Under the pieces are notes generated by a model. The model did no database searches and was not told the origin of the DNA. It worked only from the letters and a program-made list of their open reading frames with translations. A DNA stretch of 33,622 nt from Saccoglossus kowalevskii (taxonomy: Eukaryota; Hemichordata; Enteropneusta; Harrimaniidae), in NCBI RefSeq assembly GCF_000003605.2, contig NW_003107099.1, forward strand, positions 131,029 to 164,650. The letters run 5' to 3'. The position numbers and the translations under genes are program-made. Of this stretch, positions 10,280 through 20,480 are shown piece after piece (the stretch's first letter is position 1; each line of letters opens with the position of its first letter).

Positions 10280-10800
10280 ACGATGTCAAAACTTATTATC
10301 AAAGTATGTGTGAAAGGACTAATTTCACAACAAAAATACTAGTAGTATAGTCTAATGTTGCTATTTTTATTATATATTTTACTTATAATACTACTAATAC
10401 ATAATACTATGTTTTCAATTTACATTTCAATTTGTCATTTCAATTTTTCAACTAGATTGATGTACATAACCAAAAAAGAAATGAAATATTTTCTTTACGG
10501 TGTCAATACAGCACTATTCTATTCTATTCTTCTATTGCTCCTTTTAATACACTGCATTTTGCCAGATATATAAGAAATCTTGGGCAACCTTGTCATTGTG
10601 GGCTGTGTTTTGGGGCTTATCATCAAACAAATAATTTCACATTATGTTATTTCTATAATTTATATCAACATTACTATCGTACATCGCTATTGTTTCGGTA
10701 TCAGTTATTTCTACAAGATGAATGAGTCCATCCATAGACCCTCCAGTAGATAATTTATTTAATTCAAATAGAGCCTTTATTGTTAGTATTTAAACTGTAC
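10280..10800 (+). other. Probable LINE 3' untranslated tail and AT-rich spacer
   Basis: The sequence after the LINE fragment is T-rich with long TTTTATTATATATTTTAC-like stretches, as expected of its 3' untranslated part, but no clear poly(A) end is seen. From about 10570 on there is unremarkable AT-rich DNA. Confidence 0.3.
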
Positions 10801-10824
10801 TACTTGCATAGAAGTGCAATACGG

Positions 10825-11200
10825 GTATGTGTCGCCCGACTGGGGTGTCATTTCACGTTATTTTGTTTAAAAGTGGGTGATCATTTATCAATGGTTTGGT
10901 TTAGAAGTTTGTAGCATGTCTTTCACAGATCCTTATATTCAAAGCCAAATATACCGGAAAAGGCTGAATACAATGCATCGCCCGGATGCGCTCACTGGTT
11001 GCGGAAGTTGTGAGCTGGGTGTTGTTTTATTAACTGAAAACACTCGTGTTTAGAAGTGGGTATATAAATAGAAAAAATGGTTTAGAAGCGAGTATGGTTT
11101 ACGAGGGGTGGGCTGCTTACCCTTGCCCACTAAATGTGGAAGTAGCCCCCCCCCCGGGGGGGGGGGTGATTGGCGCTCAATGGTTTACAAGGAGTACATG
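10825..11200. repeat. Degenerate repeats built on TTTAGAAGTGGGT
   Basis: Related phrases recur: GTTTAAAAGTGGGTGATC (10866), GGTTTAGAAGTTTG (10899), GTTTAGAAGTGGGTATA (11048) and GGTTTAGAAGCGAGTATGG (11079). They are interspersed with TGGTTTAC, and the last part holds a C10G11 run. This looks like an old compound repeat. I could not define its ends. Confidence 0.45.
11146..11166. repeat. C10G11 homopolymer palindrome
   Basis: Ten C followed directly by eleven G. Each strand can form a C:G hairpin, a G-quadruplex or an i-motif. Such runs are also a common place for sequencing or assembly error, so the exact length is uncertain. Confidence 0.85.
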
Positions 11201-11408
11201 AGCATTCCAGCGACAGAGCGTTTTCACATCACTTTTGCCATGACTAGTTTTATGACTAGTTAATTCAGTGCCTAGTTCAGCTTTTCATTTTTGCCTTTAA
11301 TTATTTTTTTTTCTTTGTTTTCTTGTCAGTGTTTGCTTTGTATTTTCACAATTTTACATTGTCCTTACATACCAATCACTTTCAAGTTGTTTGGCAGCTC
11401 CGCCTTGG

Positions 11409-11505
11409 TCTGGGGTACTTTTAAGCCTATGTTCAGGCCTAGTTTGTATGTGTTTGTGATTCAGTTATCTATTTTTCTAGCACATTGTATCAATTGTGTT
11501 AAATT
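11409..11505. repeat. Direct repeat, left copy (partner at 12231)
   Basis: TCTGGGGTACTTTTAAGCCT, then ATGTTC, and, after some divergence, GTGATTCAGTTATCTATTTT and TAGCACATTGTA. All recur in the same order at 12231-12355 with substitutions and a short TG expansion. The two copies lie on either side of the 440-bp inverted-repeat element. Confidence 0.8.
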
Positions 11506-11731
11506 TGTTTTCAGTATAAATTTGGTTAATTGCTGCACATATATAGATTTGCCTGTTCAGTTTTTCTCTGTTGCAGTGCAGCCACCAGTATATAGCGCCA
11601 CCTAGTGGCAGCAAATTCTCAGTCTGCTTCAGTATTTTTGTTTTCCCGGCTGTCTTATATTTTTCAATCCTCCCACCACTTCCCCATTTTTTTGTAATTT
11701 TATTTTCCCACACCTCTTTTCTGAATTGTAA

Positions 11732-12171
11732 GGGACGACGTCAAAAGATCGATGTCAGATAAAAAAACTTAATTCCTTTAGTTTTTTTCCAAACCCCCCT
11801 ACCCCCCACTGAAACTTAATTGATAAATATTGGTCATGGCGTCAGACTACATTCACTATTAAATACAAATTGATAATCGGACAGTAGTATTGCATAGCAG
11901 TTGGTTGTTGGGTGGGTGTAAAGAGAGTTTACAAATGCACATTTTTACACACAGATTTACACTCGAACCAAACCATTTTTCTGTTTTTTTTCCCTTTTCG
12001 GTTATTTCTGTCCAGGATTGGATAGAACTACAAATACTCCAAGATTTTTTGGACTTCATTAAAAAATAAAATCGTTTTTGTAGGATGGAAACTTTTTGAG
12101 GTCAAAACCCCCCACCCCCAAACTAAAGGAAATAAGTTTTTTATCAGACATCGATCTTTTGACGTCGTCCC
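11732..12171. mobile_element. 440-bp DNA element with ~53-bp terminal inverted repeats
   Basis: The left end starts GGGACGACGTCAAAAGATCG and continues through ATGTCAGATAAAAAAACTT and CCTTTAGTTT. The right end is its reverse complement with only about three differences over 53 positions. The high identity suggests fairly recent activity. The interior carries C-rich runs (CCCCCCTACCCCCC and CCCCCCACCCCC) close to each arm and no transposase frame, so it would be mobilised in trans. I could not identify a target-site duplication (flanks GAATTGTAA and GAACAC), so the superfamily is open. Confidence 0.9.
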
Positions 12172-12230
12172 GAACACTTTTTGTTTTGTAAATTTAGTCA
12201 ATTTCAGTAATTACTTAATGCCCTCTGTAG

Positions 12231-12355
12231 TCTGGGGTACTTTTAAGCCTATGTTCTGACCGAGTTTTGTATTAAAGTACCTCCTTTCTGTCAAACAATT
12301 TGTGTGTGTGTGTGATTCAATATCTATTTTTCGAGCATATTGTAGCAACTGTAGT
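12231..12355. repeat. Direct repeat, right copy (partner at 11409)
   Basis: Diverged second copy of the 11409 repeat. It includes a (TG)7 microsatellite at 12301-12314 where the left copy has TGTGTTTGTG. Confidence 0.8.
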
Positions 12356-13039
12356 TTAATAATTGACTGACTGTTATTGTATAACCTACTGCTAGAAATA
12401 GGTGGACAACCGGGCGACAAAGTTACAAAACTTAATCTCACCAGACTGAAAAGCCAGTCAGCTAGTGTTCTGATCTGATGTATAATACGGTATATACACA
12501 CCAGAGACATCTTTCTCTGTATGTAACTTGTACACAAGGGTAACTGTATGTTCAACCCATTGGCAAATCAGCGTTAGTGCACAGCTTTGTTTTGCTTCCC
12601 CTCGCATAATTGACAAACATCCGTTTTTTGCTTCTACAATAATAATAAAAACAAACGCACAACTCTGACCAAACTATGTAGTAATTCGACATGGTCCCAT
12701 AAATTGAGTGTGAGAGGAGAGGGTTAAAAATAAAAGTTGCATTGAATTCAGGTTTTTTTCATCATAAAATCAAGTTTAGTCTTCATAGTAACATGTACTA
12801 GTGTGGAAAACCACAGTGATCAGTAAATGAGAGAACTGCTATTCCACTACTCAAGCAGCCAGTTGCTAGGGTTTATGAGGAATGTTTTGCAGGACCAGTA
12901 TGCCGATTCCAGCAAAGCATAGCACAGTCCTAGTTAGTTATCAAACCTAAGTTATATAATTTTGTTTATAGCAATATAGTACAAGTACTTGTATATCGCA
13001 AGATTTTGCTATTGAATAGCAAAAATTAAAATAAAATAG
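12356..13039. other. AT-rich spacer, nothing recognised
   Basis: No exon or element ends recognised. A perfect 14-bp palindrome, TACAAGTACTTGTA, lies near 12980, and ATTTTGCTATTGAATAGCAAAA forms a small hairpin shortly after it. Confidence 0.5.
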
Positions 13040-13990
13040 CTACTGGTTGGCCCTTTTCAATCGGGTCGTCAAACCAATACATCTGTATAATAATACGATT
13101 AAAAAAATGGCCCCCAGTCACCCAATATGAATCTGATCTGAATCAAAATGACATGCATCAGGGACCCATAATGTCTAATGTATGTACCAAGTTTGAACGA
13201 AATCCATTCATACACTACCGAGATCCAGTTCCAGATTTTTGATGATTGTTTTAGCACTAAATGGCCACCATTCTTCCATTTTGAATTGGATCGTAAAACC
13301 AATATATCTGTATATCTACGAGATGACGTATAATGAATGTTTAAAATTTGAAGATAATCAGTCAAAGCAAGTCAGAGATATGGCACTAGAACCACATTCA
13401 TTAAAACAAAATGGTCACCAGTCGTTTTGAATTTTATCTGAAAAATTTGCGTCAACATGCATCAAGGTCCCATAATGTCCAATGTATATACCAAGTTTGA
13501 ACAAAATCCATCTGTTAACAGCCGAGAAATGGTTTATTTTGATGTATTTTTCATTACAAAAATGGCTGCCATTTGGCCATCTTGACACAGATCATGAAAC
13601 AACTTAATGTGCATGTATAATATGATGCATGTGTGAAGTTTGAATGTAATTGGTCCAGATACAGGCCCGAACACGTGCATGCATGTAAAGACTCAAAGAG
13701 GTCAATCCATAAGTCCCAAGTTTTAGATACGACTGAACGGGGACTAACAAACTGACGGCCAATCATTTTAAATCAAACCATTAGAATGTAATAGATCAAG
13801 GCATGCCTGAGAAATGATTGAAGACCTGTCAAAATTGTTGGTCTTTGTGGACAAAAATGGCCTCCAGTTAGTCAATTGTCATAAAATGAAAAAATGACTC
13901 ATCTTTGTGCTAACTTTGAACCAAATGAATGACCAGATGTCCTTGTATATAAGCTATAATCATGGCAATAAAACTGACATGGTCTTTTAT
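13040..13990 (+). repeat. Degenerate tandem array of 'AAAATGGC...CCAAGTTTGAA' units
   Basis: Four to five diverged units of roughly 160-200 bp. Each has an ATGGC-x-CCA opening (AAATGGCCACCA, AAATGGTCACCA, AAATGGCTGCCA), an AATTxxATC middle, and a TGTACCAAGTTTGAAC end. At 13711-13747 the array closes with a decayed compound hairpin, AAGTCCCAAGTTTT...GAACGGGGACTAAC, the same terminus as the intact one at 22691-22728. A further partial unit follows at about 13850-13990. The same family fills part of the transporter intron. I consider it a non-autonomous mobile element with an internal tandem array. Confidence 0.75.
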
Positions 13991-14547
13991 ACATAGTTCA
14001 CAGAGATCACATTAATAACAGTACTTATAATATGTTTATTTGAATAAAAATAACATTAAAAAATATTCTAGCAAGTGTACCATAATTTTGATGATCTTCA
14101 AAAAGATTTCCACAAATTGATGCAGTCAAGATCCAAATTGTTTCTAAAAAGAAGATTTATATATTATGAAACACAATCCTTAAACTCAAATGCAATCATA
14201 AAACTAATCAGTAACTATGTACCACCAAATTTATTATAGAATTAACAAAATATTCTGTAATTTCTCTTATCTACTAGCGCATCTCCAACAGAAACGCATC
14301 AAGTCAAAACTACAATTTGGCTTCAGCACAACAAATGTATAACATGCTGTTGTCTGAAATGTATATATAAACAATTTCTCATCATAAATCTTATTTATGA
14401 ATCAAGAGTTTCAAAGACAAAAACAAATTATTAATAATAGCTTGAATATAAGCATACCCAAAAACTGATGTTAGTTATAAACACATGCAAAAATAATGTA
14501 CAATGATTTTCGAATTTTTTTATTTTGAATTGGTTTTCAGTTTGGAA
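13991..14547. other. AT-rich spacer, nothing recognised
   Basis: AT-rich DNA with no exon, inverted repeat or tandem structure that I can support. Confidence 0.5.
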
Positions 14548-14812
14548 TTAAAGGGCGGTGGTCGTCGCGCTGCGCATGTGCGTCATTTATGTTGATAAAC
14601 ATTGATTTTTCTCACGCTTTTCCAATAGAAATCACAAGTATGAGGTTCGACCTGGGCGTGACTTGCACTAATTACCGCCGCTGACATCTTTGATACCTTC
14701 TAATCACCTAAAAAATACCTAATTAAAGCTTTATAACATCTCAGTTTGTACTGATCGGCGCAACAGTCAATATACCTTGGACATGCGTGGCGCGACAACT
14801 ACTGCCCTTCGA
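14548..14812. mobile_element. TTAA-bounded MITE, family 1, copy b
   Basis: A 265-bp element. The left end is TTAAAGGGCGGTGGTCGTCG followed by CGCTGCGCATGT; the reverse complement of the right end is TCGAAGGGCAGTAGTTGTCG followed by CGCCACGCATGT. The terminal inverted repeats are about 33 bp. The right-hand TTAA has mutated to TCGA. The interior is non-coding. It shares its ends, but not its core, with copies at 6087-6219 and 15237-15402. Confidence 0.85.
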
Positions 14813-15236
14813 ATATACAGTTAACAACAACTTTAATACACAGCATGAAAAGAAATTCAGTAAATATATGGCTGTATCTAACTCTGGCATTCATTAGATA
14901 AAAAAAAAATAATATTGTTTAATTAATGAATGTATTATCAGCACGAGTAACATTCTTATTATACATTTACATAATGGAATACCATTATTGTTGCTGCTAT
15001 TATGAGTATTGTAAATCAGCACCAAAAAAAAATGAAATTGCACATTTCTGCAAAAATAAAATATTAGATATGATGTTTTTTAGCTATATACCGGTATGTA
15101 CATGTGGCAGCCATATCTACATCCCTCTGAATGTAACAAATTCACATTCATTGCTTATATGAATAATTTGCATCAAACCTTTTAAAAGTAGTAACATTAC
15201 ATTACAAAATTCATGACCCAACAGAAATTGGCATTT
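14813..15236. other. AT-rich spacer, nothing recognised
   Basis: An open frame of 78 codons at 14926-15162 (plus) is of low complexity and matches nothing I know. No other structure is seen. Confidence 0.5.
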
Positions 15237-15402
15237 TAAAGCGAGAGGGTCGTCACCTGCACACACGCGAGAAATCAGTCATAAGTGACGATAACAACAC
15301 ACACTAAAAATGCAACGACTCTTGGGTAGACATGCTTGTTTGTAAATAATGACACGCTATGACCATCTGACGGATGCGCAGGTGATGACTCCCTCGATTT
15401 AA
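15237..15402. mobile_element. TTAA-bounded MITE, family 1, copy c
   Basis: A 166-bp element with intact TTAA at both edges. The left end is TTAAAGCGAGAGGGTCGTCA followed by CCTGC; the reverse complement of the right end is TTAAATCGAGGGAGTCATCA followed by CCTGC. The terminal inverted repeats are 25 bp. It lies downstream of the transporter gene, beyond its likely polyadenylation site. Confidence 0.85.
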
Positions 15403-15620
15403 TTACAAAATAACCTGTTATTTCTAAATATTAAAATAAGGAATTATCCTGTGTGTGACTATGGAAGAACACTTTTCCAAAACTTTTGATATGTATTATT
15501 CTAAAATGCATTTTCAATGAGATAATAAACATGGCCAGTTAAAAACTGTATGCTGTGAAACCATAATCTAAATAATACTTGTTTTTCATTGGGACGGATA
15601 TTATAAAATTATCAACTTTT

Positions 15621-15626
15621 TTTATT
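15621..15626 (-). terminator. Polyadenylation signal of the transporter gene
   Basis: AATAAA on the minus strand, about 310 bases past the stop codon and the first such hexamer after it. It would give a 3' untranslated region of roughly 330 bases covering 15600-15932. No competing AATAAA was seen in that interval. Confidence 0.5.
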
Positions 15627-15932
15627 TTATAATCTGCAATTTTCCATTGCCAAAATTGTTTAATCTGGACTAGATCACCTAAGTTGGATTTGGGGGTGAT
15701 GGTGATGAGTAATATTGTAAAATGAAAATATGCTTGGGTTGCATATTGAGTAGAGTTACTAGAATCAGTACAATGAGGTGGAGTAACTCATTGTACATCA
15801 TTGTAACACTGCCATCTTATGACAGAAAACATAGGCATAAGAAAGAAATAGTTATCCTTTGCAAATTCAATGAATCTGTTTACATACGAGATGTGTAACA
15901 AACACGTAAAACAAATATATAATGATAATCTG

Positions 15933-17479
15933 TTAATCATTTTTAACATCTTTCTTCAATTCGCGTATGGTCTGCGACAGCTTGTATTTGTTGCTGACCC
16001 TTTTAACACGTCCTTTTTTAGGATTGTTGTTCTTGGAAGCCATCTTTTCAAGCTCAATGACCTCTTCTTCGATGGCGCTCAGCAGCTGCTCTGCACTGTC
16101 ATCAGGAATTCGAGAGTTCGTACGTTCTCCCTCACGAGAGGCCATGATCTGCATGCCGATATACATAACAGGTAATATGATAGAAAGCGTGACCATCACT
16201 TTCATCAGAACATCCACACCTTCTTTCTGATGGAACAACAGCCCCAATAGCCAGGGTATGGCGATGCTGCCCAGACACGTTGCGACTACAAATGACGCCA
16301 TGGCTTTACCAGTCAGGAGTATGTACCGATCAGCAAATGCAATAGTGGTTGGGAAAATAGATGCCATGGAGAATCCCAAAAGTATGATGGCAAACCATAA
16401 AACCCCTGCATTAGAGTCGCCTAATACAACTAGTAGAATTCCTGACAGGAGCACCCCAAGCAAGTCTGGGGCGAGCATGAACATCGGTCGCATACAAAGA
16501 GCAAAGCAAATAGCCAGAAGGCGACCCAGTGCAAAAGCACCCCAAAACGCTGCATTGATGTAGCTAGCATTCTGTGAAGTAAAGTTCACATCAGTTTTTT
16601 TAGCAAAAGCATAAATGTATCCACCGTAACCCTCCTCCAACCCTTTATAAAAGAAGAAGAAAAGAAACAGACCGGTCAAGAATATAAAACGAAACAGAAG
16701 CTTCTCATCAGATGATTCTCTGCCAACACCAGCACTGACAGCAGCTCGCTGACCAGCTATTAGAAAGCGAGGACCAGAACAGAAAAACCAGAAGAAGGGC
16801 AGTGAAACAATGAGGCAGCAAACTGCAATCACCATGTAGGCTTTTTGTATACTGGATGCATGATTCAGAAATGTTGTATAGAATGAAATCACACTGCCTG
16901 AAGAACTATCTGTGGCATTTACAATGGATGAATCAGTTGATGGAATATTAGCCAGCATACTATCTCCAGAAACATTTTTGTTATCTGAACTTCCTGTATG
17001 CTCAATGCTTACAGTAGTGGATTGATTTGATGAATTATCATGATCATTAATGCCATTCTCAGGCCCATCTTTGTTATCTGGACTACTGGTATCCTTGCTA
17101 GTCGGAGTAATGGATTGAGTGGATGAAGTGCTGACAGTATCACTATTGCCATCTTGATGACCATCTTTGTTATCTGTATGATCAATGCTTACAATAGTTG
17201 AAGTGTTAAACAGAACATCACCATCACCTGAACCTACAATACTAGTAAAATTGGACATTGTCTCATTTTTATTAACATCTGTACTATTATTAATCACGTT
17301 ATTAACAGAATGTCTTTCAACAGAAAGAATTTCAGTATTATTATTTGTCTGGTTGTATGACAAATAAGGCTCTGCAATGAGTGGTGATACAAATGCACCT
17401 AATCCAAAACTAAAATGCAAGGCTTGCACAAATGGTCCAGTTCTCTTGCCCCACAAGCTGATGCACACAATGTTGCCAC
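15933..17479 (-). CDS. MFSD4B: MFSD4/NaGLT1-like sugar transporter, last coding exon
   Basis: Final exon (acceptor TTTCTTACAG just before 17479; stop TAA at 15935-15933), encoding residues 155-669 of a ~669-residue member of the major facilitator superfamily. It opens with GGNIVCISLWGK, then QALHFSFGLGAFVSPLIAEP (helix 5). A ~175-residue Ser/Thr/Asn-rich loop (about 191-367) carries 11 N-glycosylation sequons. Then come AYMVIAVCCLIVSLPFFW (helix 6), a short cytosolic loop, and helices 7-12. Family marks are GYGGYIYAFA (about 439-447), FWGAFALGRL (466-475) and SIFPTTIAFADR (528-539). The tail (about 602-669) is acidic, then strongly basic. Vertebrate relatives are about 500 residues, and the surplus is mostly the loop. 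The mammalian NaGLT1 protein moves glucose with sodium across the plasma membrane; that substrate is inferred here, not shown. Confidence 0.93.
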
Positions 17480-18238
17480 CTGTAAGAAATGAACAATAAA
17501 AAGTCATTAAAATTTACCCTCATATTTTAGCCAGACATGTCAAGACGTAAATCTGTCCCCATTTTTGTATTTCATCCAAATGTCTTCACTTCTGCACTTA
17601 TTTTCATCTCTAATTTGTATTTGTTTTTCATTTTAACTTAATTTTCACCATCTTCAACAGCCAAAGGTTCATTTATTCGACCACTATAAACCTGTGTTCA
17701 CTGTTGATGAAATCAAACACTAATGGCGAATACTCTGGTGTGTTTGCATGGTAACTAGAACATGTAGTCGCATGTTTTAATCATACAGACAAGGTAAAAA
17801 TAAAAGTGGTTATTATTATATTTAATTTCTCATTACTTAATTGTTTTAAACTTTCAAGCTAAGCTAATCTTATCAGTATCAAATTGCATCTAATTACACT
17901 TGGTTGGTTGCATGTTTCCACTGAAATAAGAGGTTCAGAACAAATGAAAATTACTCCTGTAAAATCTGGTTCTAAAATAGTGCAATGCAACAGAGGGAAT
18001 GCGGCTTCCATTAGAGCATCTACACATATCAGAAATGATAAATATTTGGTTCTAAATTGTTCAAAAGAAATGGGTGCAACTTATATTAGAGATGAGGCAT
18101 CCAATACAGATTTTACGGGACACATATTTAATAAATCTGATATTGTAGAGTCAGTCATAAGATATCTGTTGTACATAGACTTAAAAATGGCGTTGTTATT
18201 TAATTAATGCAGAGAAAACATTGAAACAATACTATTAC
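17480..18238 (-). other. Intron between transporter exons 2 and 3
   Basis: 759 bp with donor CACAG|GTAATA and acceptor TTTCTTACAG|GT; it splits a glycine codon after its first base. It contains a 107-codon open frame on the plus strand (17884-18207) with no recognisable similarity, which I treat as chance. Confidence 0.9.
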
Positions 18239-18524
18239 CTGTGCTGTGGAATCCCATCGACATACCCCACACAGAAATAGTAAGTAGTAGCTTCCAGTAC
18301 TTGCCACACCAAGGAACCAACACTGCCAAGATAGCCATCAATGCCAATGAGCTACCCATCAGCAAATGTTGATCAAATCTATCAAACGCAAAACCAGCAA
18401 CCAATGAACCAACAAGCATGCCTGTATTTCGTACTGTGATTGCGTAGGAGACATCAGAAAAGTCTTTTTCCACATTAGTAGCAAGATCTAGTAATGTTGG
18501 TCCGAGGATGGAAGTGCAGAGACC
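18239..18524 (-). CDS. MFSD4B: MFSD4/NaGLT1-like sugar transporter, middle coding exon
   Basis: A 286-base exon for residues 60-154 plus the first base of codon 155. The acceptor is TTCTCATAG before 18524 and the donor GTAATA at 18238. It starts in phase 0 with GLCTSILGPTLLDLA, completing helix 1, whose GPTLLDL phrase is typical of the family. It continues with SYAITVRNTGMLVGSLVAGF (helix 2) and the major-facilitator signature G-S-L-V-A-G-F-A-F-D-R at residues 98-108. Helices 3 and 4 follow: LLMGSSLALMAILAVLVPW and LLLTISVWGMSMGF. The exon end HST plus the next exon's GGN forms the position where relatives have D-T-x-x-N; serine replaces the aspartate here. Phase and sequence continuity with both neighbours leave little doubt about the joins. 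Confidence 0.93.
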
Positions 18525-18679
18525 CTATGAGAAGGAAAACACAGAAGGATATGAATAAACAAGTTACCAATGTAATAAAAAGAAATATTCAGTCAGAGTA
18601 CTGCAATGCGAAGAAATGTGATGTGCAAATTCAAATCAAAGAAAGCTTACAAACAACTCCCAAAAAAACAAACTAATCA

Positions 18680-19130
18680 TTCACCGATTTTGACCCAATA
18701 CTTATCAGGTATGTGCATTTCCTGGAGAATCTATGTGCCAAGTTTCATTGTAATGTGATGATTAGTACTTGAGATATCAAAAGAGAGGCTGAAAATTGAC
18801 TAATCATGCAAATTAGGTAATTAATATGCATGGCTTTTACCCAAACTAATCAGGTCTGCACGATGTCGCAGAACAACTATGTACCAAGTTTCATCTAAAT
18901 CGAATGTGTAGTTCTTTAGCTAAAAATTAGTTAATTGTCATGCAAACTACATGCAGGTAATTAATAGGCATGGATTTAACCCAAAACTTAATCAAATCTG
19001 CACATTAGCCCAGAGCATATACAAATGTATGCATCAAGTTTTATCAAAATCCAACAATTGGTTCTTGAGATATCAGTGGAACAGGTTGATACACACTAAC
19101 TGCAAAGACTCCCCTTGTGTGTTTTGCACA
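18680..19130 (+). repeat. Tandem array, three units of ~148 bp
   Basis: Each unit runs through AxCCAAAACTTATCAG-like, TGTACCAAGTTTCATC and TTCTTGAGATATC phrases. The CCAAGTTT landmark recurs at 18738, 18884 and 19034 (periods 146 and 150). TTAATATGCATGG and TTAATAGGCATGG also recur at matching places. The units resemble, at the CCAAGTTT segment only, those of the arrays at 13040 and 21050, which may reflect a common origin. Confidence 0.75.
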
Positions 19131-20379
19131 TGGGTGTAAAAAAACTATCTGGAATTTGGTGAATACTGTGTATAACAAATTCTAGAAGGATGAAAGATAA
19201 TTTCTTAGACAGCTTCTGTTATTGAAAAAATACAAAGAAATGCAGTAAAGACTTGGGTGTGTATAGATTGAATATCAAAATCTCATACTAAGATATACTA
19301 CTGGTATATATAAATATATATTTTGTTATGAATCAAAACACTTTTCGCTGTGAAAAAAGTTTTTAATTTTTACAGCATGATAACTGATAAATGATAACTG
19401 CATTTAAAACAAGCACATACAATTGCCAGAGTAGACAAGAGCTTGGCTCAAATAAATACATTAAATAAATAAAAAATAACATACACATGTAACACAGTTC
19501 TCATATGCTTTCATATTGTACATAAATAGGAGGATTAGTACATGTATATAATGTGTATTTACCGGTACATAAGCATGAGATGACATTACATGTAAATGAA
19601 ATATATCTAGGTACAAACTGAGATCAGGTTCCGGAATGGCAAGAATGCTGATTTGGATAAATTATGAGTGTAGTGACGTCTGTCAACAAACATACACAAG
19701 TGATTTGTGTAGTTCTTGTATTTGTATTTGTCATTGTCATGTTATTATTGGGAGCATAAATTGCATGCAGTATCATTTACTAAACTGCCATTAAAAATCA
19801 ACATAGACTGCATAAACTTTCATATATATGTGTTGAGAAAAGAAAATGCGAGTTGCTTGTCACCATGTTGAATTTAAAAATTATGTGTGATACAAAATCA
19901 TGATTGAGTATATTATCTGACATGATTATTATTGTGATTTCAAGTTCAAAGTCATCACCATTCCAGAATTCACAATGATTTTAATTGTTGTTACAGGTCT
20001 TGTTTGCAAATTTTAACAACTGCTGAAAAAATTCATGGTTTATGGTATAAATTGGTAATAAAATTTACAAAAGCCCAGTATCATTACCAAACTACTATTA
20101 GAAACCAGCTCTGTAAATTTTGTACTAAACTGCCCAAGCAATGGAGTCCAAGAGCGCCCTCATGTATTCATCTTTATTTATTCCCCTGTTTTAAATTAAA
20201 ACTGAAATACATTTGTATTTTCACTATATCAGCTCTCCTTTGTCTCAAACTAGTTACATGCTAACCATATAGAAAAAGTGAAAATAGTCAACAGCATTTT
20301 GAAAATAAACAAGTCATTACACAATCCCTGTCGCAATTATGGGATATGTTATTCATGCCTAAGATAAAGTGACATAACC

Positions 20380-20480
20380 AAAAAGCAAGATGGCTGCAAG
20401 TCTGCCTTTTATCTGATCACAAATTGTATTGTTATGGACATGTATTGCTACATGCATAATATATGCAATCAGATCGGATA
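20380..20480 (+). repeat. Single degenerate copy of the 'CAAGATGGCTGC' repeat unit
   Basis: CAAGATGGCTGCAAGTCTGC followed by ATCTGATCACAAATTG and ATGGACATGTATTGCTACAT matches one unit of the array at 21840-22700. Confidence 0.6.

Noticed and set aside
14640-14660. GGTTCGACC as a tRNA B-box (SINE or tRNA gene)
   Set aside because: No A-box at the right distance and no cloverleaf; it lies inside a TTAA-bounded MITE.
15870-17367. Plus-strand frames opposite the transporter's last exon
   Set aside because: They are antisense shadows of the well-supported minus-strand coding sequence.
17884-18207. 107-codon plus-strand frame in the short transporter intron
   Set aside because: No similarity or splice signals that I can see, AT-rich codon use, and it lies opposite a confirmed intron and exon edge.
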